From SSC3 sp963769585 (lineage in GTDB: Bacteria > Actinomycetota > Actinomycetes > Propionibacteriales > Nocardioidaceae): 64,000 bases of DNA. The stretch is taken from assembly GCA_963769585.1 (NCBI GenBank), contig CAVYMJ010000001.1, forward strand, positions 805,754-869,753, written 5' to 3'. The translations under genes and the position numbers were made by a program. Of this stretch, positions 15,870 through 23,378 are shown in pieces (positions within the stretch are counted from its first letter, which is position 1; every line of letters starts with the position of its first letter). The notes under the pieces are model-generated. The model was not told where the DNA came from. It was given only the letters and a program-made list of their open reading frames with translations, and made no database searches.

Positions 15870-17462
15870 GTGCCCCGCCCTTCCAGCAGCCATCCCCGAC
15901 GCGGAGACGGGCGGCTGACCCACGAGATCGACCCGAACGACCGCGGACCCCAGGACGCGTGTGGGGTCTTCGGGGTCTGGGCACCGGGCGAGGATGTCGC
16001 CAAGCTGACGTACTTCGGTCTCTACTCGCTGCAGCACCGCGGACAGGAGTCGGCGGGAATCGCGGTCAGCAACGGCAAGCAGATCCTGGTCTACAAGGAC
16101 ATGGGCCTGGTCTCGCAGGTCTTCGACGAGACGACGCTCGAGTCGCTCAAGGGCCATCTGGCGATCGGCCACACGCGCTACTCCACCACCGGAGCGAGCA
16201 CCTGGCACAACGCCCAGCCGACCTTCAAGCCCACAGCAAGCGGCTCGGTTGCCCTGGCGCATAACGGCAACCTGATCAACACCCGAGAGCTGGCCGACCG
16301 GGTCGAGGCGCTGCCCTCGCCTGAGGGGGAGCTCGACATCCGGTCGTCGCGTCGGTCGGGAGTATCCGAGGCGACCAACGACACCGACCTGGTCACCACG
16401 CTGCTGGCCTCACACCCTGACCGCACGCTCGAGGAGTCGGCGATCGAGGTGCTGCCGACGGTGCGGGGGGCCTTCTCCTTCGTCTTCATGGACGAGCACA
16501 CGCTGTATGCCGCTCGTGACCCGCAGGGCATCCGGCCGCTCGTCCTCGGCCGCCTGGAGAGCGGGTGGGTCGTCGCGTCGGAGTCAGCAGCCCTGGCCAC
16601 GATCGGCGCGTCCGTCGTACGAGAGGTCGAGCCTGGCGAGCTGGTCGTCATCGACGAGTCTGGACTCCGGTCACACCAGTTCTCGCCCGCAGAGCCCAAG
16701 GGCTGCGTGTTCGAGTACGTCTACCTCGCACGGCCCGATGCGACCATCGCCGGTCGCGGCGTACACGAGGCGCGGGTCGAGATGGGGCGACTTCTCGCGA
16801 AGGCGTACCCGGTCGATGCGGATCTGGTCATCCCGGTGCCCGAGTCCGGCACTCCGGCTGCCATCGGCTACGCCGAGGCCAGTGGAATCCCGTACGGACA
16901 GGGCTTCGTCAAGAACGCGTACGTCGGGCGGACGTTCATCCAGCCGTCGCAGACGTTGCGCCAGCTCGGCATCCGGCTCAAGCTCAATGCGCTCGAGCAC
17001 GTGATCCGTGGCAAGCGGCTGGTGGTGGTGGACGACTCGATCGTGCGCGGTAACACCCAGCGCGCTCAGGTGCGGATGCTGCGCGAGGCCGGTGCGCAGG
17101 AGGTCCACGTCCGGATCTCGTCGCCGCCGATCAAGTGGCCGTGCTTCTACGGCATCGACTTCGCCACCCGCGCGGAGCTCGTCGCCAACGGCCTGGGCAT
17201 CGAGGAGATCCGTGCCTCCATCGGTGCCGACAGCCTCGGTTATCTCTCCGAGGACGACATGATCCTGGCGACCGACCAGCCCCGCGACCGGCTCTGCTTG
17301 GCGTGCTTCACCGGCGAGTATCCCGTCGAGCTTCCCGAGGACGAGGTGCTCGGCAAGCACCTGCTCGAGCGCGCCCTCCCGGTGATCGACAAGTCGCGGG
17401 ATGTCGAAGGCGTCACCTCCGGCCTCAACGGCGGGGGCTTCGGCGCCCTCCAGCACCCCTGA
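15870..17462 (+). CDS. purF: Amidophosphoribosyltransferase
   Basis: A 530-residue enzyme that begins de novo purine synthesis by making phosphoribosylamine from PRPP and glutamine. Cys31 in DACGVFGVW would be the N-terminal nucleophile after removal of a 30-residue propeptide. The PRPP motif VVVDDSIVRGNT lies near residue 390. Cysteines in KGCVFEYVYLARPD, WPCFYGIDF and LCLACFTGEYP match the Fe-S cluster ligands of the Bacillus-type enzyme. Start is GTG at 15870, probably leaderless. purM follows after 20 bp with its own ribosome site. Confidence 0.97.
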   Translation: MPRPSSSHPRRGDGRLTHEIDPNDRGPQDACGVFGVWAPGEDVAKLTYFGLYSLQHRGQESAGIAVSNGKQILVYKDMGLVSQVFDETTLESLKGHLAIGHTRYSTTGASTWHNAQPTFKPTASGSVALAHNGNLINTRELADRVEALPSPEGELDIRSSRRSGVSEATNDTDLVTTLLASHPDRTLEESAIEVLPTVRGAFSFVFMDEHTLYAARDPQGIRPLVLGRLESGWVVASESAALATIGASVVREVEPGELVVIDESGLRSHQFSPAEPKGCVFEYVYLARPDATIAGRGVHEARVEMGRLLAKAYPVDADLVIPVPESGTPAAIGYAEASGIPYGQGFVKNAYVGRTFIQPSQTLRQLGIRLKLNALEHVIRGKRLVVVDDSIVRGNTQRAQVRMLREAGAQEVHVRISSPPIKWPCFYGIDFATRAELVANGLGIEEIRASIGADSLGYLSEDDMILATDQPRDRLCLACFTGEYPVELPEDEVLGKHLLERALPVIDKSRDVEGVTSGLNGGGFGALQHP

Positions 17463-17482
17463 CCCTCCAGGAGAGGACTTCC

Positions 17483-18541
17483 ATGAGCGACGCTTACGCC
17501 GAGGCCGGTGTCTCGATCGAAGCCGGCGACAAGGCCGTCGAGCTGATGAAGGTGTGGATCGAGAAGGCCCGCCGGCCGGAGATGCTCGGTGGGATCGGTG
17601 GGTTCGCGGGGCTCTTCGACGCGTCGTTCCTCAAGTCGTACGAGAAGCCGCTGCTGGCCACCTCCGCCGACGGCGTCGGCACCAAGGTCGCGATTGCGCA
17701 GGCCATGGACGTCCACAACACGATCGGCTTCGACCTGGTCGGGATGCTGGTCGACGACCTGGTCGTCTGCGGCGCGGAGCCGCTGTTCCTCACCGACTAC
17801 ATCGCCACCGGCCGCGTCGTACCCGAGCGGATCGCGAGCATCGTCCAGGGCATCGCCGAAGCCTGTGTCGCGGCTGGCTGTGCCCTGATCGGCGGGGAGA
17901 CCGCCGAGCATCCGGGGCTGCTGAGTCCCGACGAGTACGACGTCGCGGGCTCGACGACCGGGGTGGTGGAGGCATCGGCGCTGCTGGGCTCCCACCTGGT
18001 CAGGCCCGGCGACGCGGTCATCGCCATGGCGTCCAGTGGGCTTCACTCCAACGGCTACTCGCTGGTCCGCCACGTCTTGCTGAACGAGGCCGGCTGGGCT
18101 CTGGACAAGCACGTCGACGACCTCGGCCGCACTCTGGGCGAGGAGCTCCTAGAGCCGACCCTGATCTACGCCAAGGCCTGCCTGGCCCTGGCCAGGACGA
18201 CGCGCACTCACGCCATGTCACATGTGACCGGAGGGGGCCTGGCGGCGAACCTGGAACGGGTCCTTCCCGAGGACGTCGCGGTCACCGTCGACCGGGCGTC
18301 CTGGGCCCGCCCGCCGATCTTCGACCTCGTCGCCTCTGTCGGGTCGGTAGCCCGCGACGACCTGGAACGGACCCTCAACTGCGGGGTCGGCATGGTGGCC
18401 CTCACGGATCCAGCCGATGCCGCCAAAGCGGTCACGACCCTCGCCGAGTACGGCGTACACGCCTGGCTCGCCGGCGTCGTACACGAGGTCGGCGTAGACC
18501 GGCCCGGTTCGGTCACCCTGGTGGGAAACCACCCCTCCTGA
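17483..18541 (+). CDS. purM: Phosphoribosylformylglycinamidine cyclo-ligase (AIR synthase)
   Basis: A 352-residue enzyme that closes FGAM to AIR with ATP. Start ATG 17483 follows AGGAGAGGA; the frame stays open far upstream inside purF, but that part is a shadow. Family motifs are MLGGIGGFAGLFD, LATSADGVGTKVAIA, DLVGMLVDDLVVCGAEPLF, LIGGETAEHPGLL, VIAMASSGLHSNGYSLVR and MSHVTGGGLAANLERVLP. Length is normal. It ends in front of a large palindrome that may stop transcription. Confidence 0.97.
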   Translation: MSDAYAEAGVSIEAGDKAVELMKVWIEKARRPEMLGGIGGFAGLFDASFLKSYEKPLLATSADGVGTKVAIAQAMDVHNTIGFDLVGMLVDDLVVCGAEPLFLTDYIATGRVVPERIASIVQGIAEACVAAGCALIGGETAEHPGLLSPDEYDVAGSTTGVVEASALLGSHLVRPGDAVIAMASSGLHSNGYSLVRHVLLNEAGWALDKHVDDLGRTLGEELLEPTLIYAKACLALARTTRTHAMSHVTGGGLAANLERVLPEDVAVTVDRASWARPPIFDLVASVGSVARDDLERTLNCGVGMVALTDPADAAKAVTTLAEYGVHAWLAGVVHEVGVDRPGSVTLVGNHPS

Positions 18542-18552
18542 CGGGCCGCCCG

Positions 18553-18648
18553 GGATGAATCCCACGGGACCGTGGGAAACCTCCACTCCCCGCGTGTCGT
18601 GACGTTGGGGAAGTGGATGAATCCCACGGGACCGTGGGATTCATCCAC
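18553..18648. repeat. Two related palindromes after purM, the second perfect over 36 bp
   Basis: The second element, 18613-18648, has 17-bp arms, GTGGATGAATCCCACGG and its exact complement, around GA. The first, starting at 18553, shares GGATGAATCCCACGGGACC and GTGGGA but its right arm has decayed (AAACCTCCAC from 18577). They are spaced by about 60 bp. They follow the purM stop by 11 bp and can form very stable hairpins, so termination is likely; the near-perfect arm conservation and the duplicate are more than a terminator needs. The rest of the 301-bp gap to DUF3073 (18649-18842) is leader sequence with an AAAGGAGAG at about 18734. Confidence 0.8.
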
Positions 18649-18842
18649 CGGCGGAGCGTTCGCCACGCGCGAAACCTCGGAACCGATGTGCGAACACCCC
18701 CACCGGGCAGGTACCGTTGGACCTACGAGAAACCAAAGGAGAGACCGGACGCACGGATGACTCGACTGCGGGCGGCGGATACTTTGGCGCTCGTAGTGCT
18801 GGCAGACGTGATTCCGGCCAAGAGTGCGAGGGGGTCGACCCT

Positions 18843-19043
18843 ATGGGGCGCGGCCGTGCGAAGGCGAAGCAGACCAAGGTTGCACGCGAGTTGAAGTACC
18901 AGTCACACCAGACGGACTTCGGCGCGCTGGCCCAGGAACTGCATGGCGACAAGCCAGACAAGCCGGAGAAGGCAGACGTCGAGCCTGACGACGTCGATGA
19001 GTACGACGAGTGGGCTGACTATGCCGACCGTCGGAACGACTGA
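18843..19043 (+). CDS. DUF3073 family small protein
   Basis: A 66-residue protein starting MGRGRAKAKQTKVARELKYQ, the conserved DUF3073 N-terminus found next to purM across actinobacteria. The N-terminal third is very basic and the C-terminus very acidic (DVEPDDVDEYDEWADYADRR), which is also typical. The start is ATG 18843 after GAGGGGG; the frame is open upstream to 18717, but that segment does not look like the family. It sits in the conserved order purM - DUF3073 - dehydrogenase - bldC. The function of the family is not known. Confidence 0.9.
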   Translation: MGRGRAKAKQTKVARELKYQSHQTDFGALAQELHGDKPDKPEKADVEPDDVDEYDEWADYADRRND

Positions 19044-19083
19044 CACCCCGACTGACCCCTGAAGCTGGACGGGTCGCTCGCGC

Positions 19084-20187
19084 CTAGAGGTTGATGCCGC
19101 GCAGTCGGCTGATCTCGCTCATCCTGCGCTCCGCGACCCTGTCCGCGGCAACGGCCGGCGGCACGCCTTCCTCGGCGGCGATCCGGAAGACCGATGCGGT
19201 GGTCTCGAAGATCCCCGACGCGCGCTGCTTGGCGCGGTCGAACGAGAACCCTCCGAGCTCGTCGGCGACCTGGATCAGGCCACCGGCGTTGACCACGTAG
19301 TCCGGGGCGTAGAGGATTCCGTGCTCCTCGAGGAGCTTCTCGACGCCCGGATGGGCCAGTTGGTTGTTCGCCGCGCCGCAGACGATGCGTGCGGTGAGCG
19401 CGGCCACCACGTCGTCATCGAGGGCACCCCCAAGGGCGCACGGCGCGTACACGTCCAACTGTTCGGTGACCAGGACCGCGGTATCCGCCACAACTCGCAC
19501 GGAGGGGTAAGCGGCCTGTACGGCGGCGACTGCCGTCGCGGAGACATCGGTGGCAACAACGTCGGCGCCCTCCTGGACCAAGTGGCCGATGAGATGGCTT
19601 CCGACCTTGCCCACCCCGGCAACGCCCACCGTCCGCCCAGCCAGGGACGGGACACCCCAGGTGGCTTGCGCCGCCGCGCGCATCCCCTGGAAGACGCCGT
19701 ACGCCGTCAGTACGGAGCTGTCCCCGGCGCCACCATGAGCCACCGTGCGGCCGGTGACGAAGCGGCTCTCGCGTGCGATGACGTCCATGTCCTCGGAGAA
19801 GGTGCCGACGTCGCAGGCGGTGAAGTACCGGCCGTTGAGCGACTCCACGAAACGCCCGTACGCTCGCAGCAACGCCTCGGACTTGTCCTTGGCGGGATCG
19901 CCGATAATGACCGCTTTGCCCCCGCCGAGGTCCAGACCGGCTACGGCGGCCTTGTACGCCATACCGCGGGACAGGTTGAGGACGTCCTCGAGCGCTGACT
20001 GTTCGTCGGCGTACGGGTAGAAGCGAGTCCCGCCCAACGCAGGGCCGAGGGCCGTGGAGTAGATCGCGATGATCGCCTTCAGGCCGGACTGAGGGTCGTG
20101 GCAGTAGACGACTTGCTCGTGTGGGTGGGCGAAAACAGCGAGGCCACCGCCGGTGGACCGGGCAGGTGGCCGTATTACGTCGGTCAC
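19084..20187 (-). CDS. Glu/Leu/Phe/Val dehydrogenase (valine/leucine dehydrogenase type)
   Basis: A 367-residue NAD-dependent amino acid dehydrogenase that oxidatively deaminates branched-chain amino acids. The substrate domain shows ALGPALGGTRFYPY and GMAYKAAVAGLDLGGGKAVI with the catalytic lysines; the Rossmann motif is GVAGVGKVGSHL (about residue 185). The NQLAHPGVEKLLEEHGILYAPDYVVNAGG segment is diagnostic. Start is GTG 20187, preceded by AAAGGG. In Streptomyces the orthologous position, between DUF3073 and bldC, holds vdh. Whether valine or leucine is preferred cannot be told. Confidence 0.93.
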   Translation of the reverse strand: MTDVIRPPARSTGGGLAVFAHPHEQVVYCHDPQSGLKAIIAIYSTALGPALGGTRFYPYADEQSALEDVLNLSRGMAYKAAVAGLDLGGGKAVIIGDPAKDKSEALLRAYGRFVESLNGRYFTACDVGTFSEDMDVIARESRFVTGRTVAHGGAGDSSVLTAYGVFQGMRAAAQATWGVPSLAGRTVGVAGVGKVGSHLIGHLVQEGADVVATDVSATAVAAVQAAYPSVRVVADTAVLVTEQLDVYAPCALGGALDDDVVAALTARIVCGAANNQLAHPGVEKLLEEHGILYAPDYVVNAGGLIQVADELGGFSFDRAKQRASGIFETTASVFRIAAEEGVPPAVAADRVAERRMSEISRLRGINL

Positions 20188-20451
20188 GGTGGTGACCCTT
20201 TCGTGTCGGCTCGTCGGGGTGTGAGGAGCAGGAAGTCGAGCTCGCGGGGGTGGTGCGAGACCCCAACAAGACTACGCGAACGCGACATGGGCCACATGCC
20301 GACTACCCGTAATGACTAGCGCAATCCTTTTGTTGGTCCTTTCCGACCATTGTCCGGTTTTCCCTTCTGCCTTACCCTCATGGAGGGGCGCCAGTCGGGG
20401 GGCCTGCGTCCTGTCGTCACATGAGACACAAAACAGTTAGGGAGGCGCGCC

Positions 20452-20667
20452 ATGAACACGCGACCGCCTGAGTCTGAATCGTTGCTCACACCTGCTGAGG
20501 TGGCGGCCATGTTCCGAGTTGACCCGAAGACGGTCACCCGGTGGGCCAAAGCTGGCAAGTTGAGTTCGATCCGGACGCTTGGGGGGCACCGACGGTACCG
20601 TGAGTCTGAGGTTCGTGAACTGCTGAGCGGGATGGTTCCCGAGCAGCGTCGCGGCGAGTCGGACTGA
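20452..20667 (+). CDS. bldC: BldC, MerR-like developmental/regulatory DNA-binding protein
   Basis: A 71-residue protein that is almost only a winged-helix MerR-type DNA-binding domain: LLTPAEVAAMFRVDPKTVTR, WAKAGKLSSIRTLGGHRRYR, ESEVRELLSGM. This is nearly the Streptomyces BldC sequence, a head-to-tail oligomerising repressor of differentiation genes. The start ATG 20452 follows GGGAGG. The 264-bp upstream gap contains no further gene. It is conserved in actinobacteria that do not sporulate, so its role here may differ from that in Streptomyces. Confidence 0.95.
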   Translation: MNTRPPESESLLTPAEVAAMFRVDPKTVTRWAKAGKLSSIRTLGGHRRYRESEVRELLSGMVPEQRRGESD

Positions 20668-20732
20668 CGGCCTGCACTACACACTCTTTGGTGGGGGAAG
20701 TCCTTAGGGGGGTTCTGAGCCAAAGTTTTGAC

Positions 20733-20765
20733 GAGGGTCCCCGATGCCTAGCATCGGGGACCCTC
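20733..20765. terminator. Bidirectional hairpin between bldC and the membrane protein gene
   Basis: Perfect 15-bp arms GAGGGTCCCCGATGC and its complement surround CTA. It lies between convergent genes, 65 bp past the bldC stop. Neither side has a long T tract, so it is a strong hairpin terminator of the actinobacterial kind rather than a classic one. Confidence 0.8.
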
Positions 20766-20773
20766 GGCCGTCT

Positions 20774-23212
20774 CTACCGCAGGGCCCGCACATAGCCCAG
20801 TGCCGTCCTGGCCTGCCGGACCCGCTCCTCCCAGGTGACGCCCATACCTACCAGGAGTGCCCCAGCGAACCCGATCAGCACCCAGCGGGGGACATTCGAG
20901 TCAGCGGCGTACGGCGCTGCGTGACGCAGCACGACGACTGCGCCCACCGTGCCGGCGTAGACCAGGGGCGCAGTCCAGCGAAGCTGGACGCCTGCGACTA
21001 CCAGTGCAAGACAGGCCAGGCCGAGCAGCACCGAGCGCAGGCTGGCCGGCTCTGCCAGCACCCAAAGGAGGCTCGGCAGCAGGGCGAGGCCGAGTCCGGG
21101 GCCGAGGGCACGCACCGTCGAGGATCCGGGAAGGCGGTGCAGATGCAGCAGCCCCAGCACGATCAGCGCGACCGCCGACGGAAGCGTGTACGGCTCTGGC
21201 TCGTCGACCCCGAGGTCCGCCAGGCGTACCCAGGTCGCCATCGCGAAGAGCAGGCCACCGACCCAGCCGAGCCGGCGTCGGTCATCCCGCAGCAGTGCCT
21301 GGGCGCTGGTCGCTGAGCCGGCAAGGGTCAGGTAGACCGCGACCCAGGAGGAGACCTCGCTGTCAGGGGCGCTGAAGGTGCCGGCTACGAAGAGCGCAGC
21401 CGCGCCGAAGGCGGCACCTAGCTCAACCCCCGGCCTGCGGGTGGCCAGCGGGGCGGCCGCGACCACCACGATCCCGACCGCGGCGACCCAGGAGCCTGGG
21501 CGGTCGAGCAGGTCTCCCCAGGCCCAGACCGAGGCGCCCAGGGCGAGCTGGCCGATCACACCGGCCGTGGCCCGCACAGTGTCGCGTTCGTCGGTGAGCA
21601 GCAGCCACACGGCTGCCACGACCACGACCGGGAGCGCGATCGAGACCAAACCCGTGGAATGCAGCGCCACCAGGGTGCCCCCGGCCAGGCCGACGGCGCC
21701 GTAGCCGAGCTCGCCGTACCAGAGGAAGGCGGCCCCGGCGGCCAGTCCCGCGGCCACGAAGACCCAGACCGGGAGCGGGTACAGCGCAGCCGTCGCCAGC
21801 AGCGTGGCGGTCGCGATGAAGGGGAGCAGACGCATCCAGACCACGGTCTGGTCGGCGTACCGGAGGATGGCCTGGATCGCCAGGCAGAGGGCCGGTACGG
21901 CGAGCAGTAGCAGCCAGGGCGCGAGCTCGGTCTCGCGCTGGCTGGGGAGCAGGTCGGCGAAGCGGCCGGGCTCGACAGCTGCCTCGAGCAGCCGCGCGAC
22001 CGCGGCCGTGCCGAGGACCACCGTGACCCCCAGCGTCACCAGTGTGCCGGTGAACAGCGTCACGAGCGCTGCGGCTGACCAGGGCTTGGGCGCGAACCAC
22101 ACGACTGTCGCGGCGACGGCGACGACGGCGACGAACGTCAGAGCTATCTGCGTGGCGGTCTCGTCGAGGACCGGACCGACGACAACGAAGGTCGCCATCC
22201 CAGCAGCAACGGAGGCGCTCGCCTGGCGCGCGGTCAGTGGCAGACGGGGGACGGCGCCCAGCGCGCCGGCGACGGCTGCCGCTGCCAGGGCTGGCCAGGC
22301 GTCGAGGTCACCCCAGACCCCCGCGACAGATGGGTTGTCGACCACCCGCTCCACGCCGGCGCTGGCCAGCAGGAGCCAGGCAATGGCGGAAACCAGTGTC
22401 GAACCGATGGCGGCGACCACGAGCCTTACCTGGTCGAAGACGGCCACAGCCGCCAGGGTCAGGAGGACTGTGATCAGCAAGCGGCCCTCCTGGACTCCCC
22501 AACTGCCGGAGGCGAGGCCCACTGCTGCTGTCCCGACCCCCAAGGCCGCCACGACCTCACCTGCAGTGAAGGCACCGGACGGCGTACGGCGAAGCAGGAC
22601 GCAGGCAGTCGCCGCAACCCCCGCCAGCACACCGCCGAGTAGCACGTTGAAGCTGTGGAGGCTGGGGTCGCCGAGCCAACCGGCGTTCCTGGCCCCGACC
22701 ACGTCGAGCGCGAACAGACCGAGGGTGACCAGGCCGAGCGACTCGACCGCTCCGCGCAGAGCCCGCCGAGCAACCAGCCCGGTGAGGCCACCCGCGGCGA
22801 CGGTGAAACCGAGGAGGACGGCGGTCCGACCGCCGACCCCTAGGACTGACCAGGAGACCGCGAGAAAGACGAGCGCGGCAACCAGCAGGCACCCCGCTCC
22901 CAGGGTGAGCAGGATCTTAGGAACCGACGCGCCGTCGACCCCGGTACCGCCCAGCTGACCGGGAACCGCGGTCACGCTGGGCGCGGTCGGCCCGGGGCCT
23001 GTGGGAACGCTCGTTGCCGGGGCCGACTGCGAGGTGCTGCGTGGCTCAGCGCGCAGGGACACCAGAAGGTCGTCGGCGCGCAGCAGGGTCGCGTACAGCT
23101 CCTGAGCTACCGGCCCCCGCAAGGAGAGCTGGCACGAAGGGCAGGCCGGGGCGCCCAGTGAGATCGGGGAGCCGCAGTCGGGACAGCGCGTGGGCTCGGC
23201 GTAGCGGGTCAT
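20774..23212 (-). CDS. Large polytopic membrane protein with N-terminal zinc ribbon (SCO7613-like)
   Basis: An 812-residue protein. The N-terminus MTRYAEPTRCPDCGSPISLG followed by CPSC is a zinc ribbon of two CxxC pairs (residues about 9-27). A Pro/Ala/Thr-rich linker (about 55-90) leads into some twenty hydrophobic helices with short loops that fill the rest. This arrangement is like that named SCO7613 C-terminal membrane proteins in databases; that link is from memory. There is no transporter motif, and the function is unknown. It stands alone, convergent with bldC and divergent from the MMPL gene. Confidence 0.82.
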   Translation of the reverse strand: MTRYAEPTRCPDCGSPISLGAPACPSCQLSLRGPVAQELYATLLRADDLLVSLRAEPRSTSQSAPATSVPTGPGPTAPSVTAVPGQLGGTGVDGASVPKILLTLGAGCLLVAALVFLAVSWSVLGVGGRTAVLLGFTVAAGGLTGLVARRALRGAVESLGLVTLGLFALDVVGARNAGWLGDPSLHSFNVLLGGVLAGVAATACVLLRRTPSGAFTAGEVVAALGVGTAAVGLASGSWGVQEGRLLITVLLTLAAVAVFDQVRLVVAAIGSTLVSAIAWLLLASAGVERVVDNPSVAGVWGDLDAWPALAAAAVAGALGAVPRLPLTARQASASVAAGMATFVVVGPVLDETATQIALTFVAVVAVAATVVWFAPKPWSAAALVTLFTGTLVTLGVTVVLGTAAVARLLEAAVEPGRFADLLPSQRETELAPWLLLLAVPALCLAIQAILRYADQTVVWMRLLPFIATATLLATAALYPLPVWVFVAAGLAAGAAFLWYGELGYGAVGLAGGTLVALHSTGLVSIALPVVVVAAVWLLLTDERDTVRATAGVIGQLALGASVWAWGDLLDRPGSWVAAVGIVVVAAAPLATRRPGVELGAAFGAAALFVAGTFSAPDSEVSSWVAVYLTLAGSATSAQALLRDDRRRLGWVGGLLFAMATWVRLADLGVDEPEPYTLPSAVALIVLGLLHLHRLPGSSTVRALGPGLGLALLPSLLWVLAEPASLRSVLLGLACLALVVAGVQLRWTAPLVYAGTVGAVVVLRHAAPYAADSNVPRWVLIGFAGALLVGMGVTWEERVRQARTALGYVRALR

Positions 23213-23378
23213 GCCCCCATTGCCTCACAGGTTCGCCTGGACGGACGACCGCCCGGCCACTCAACCCGCACTGAGTAGCCGTACTCAGCTCGGCGCCAGT
23301 CGGCCACGGCCCATGGGCCGGTGTCTGGGGACAGATGAGTTCGGGGGCCTCGCCGGGTCTGACTAAGGGAAAACCCGG

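Noticed and set aside
21804..22958. 384-residue Thr/Ala/Ser-rich plus-strand frame opposite the zinc-ribbon membrane protein
   Set aside because: Low-complexity mirror of hydrophobic codons; the opposite strand encodes a coherent polytopic protein.
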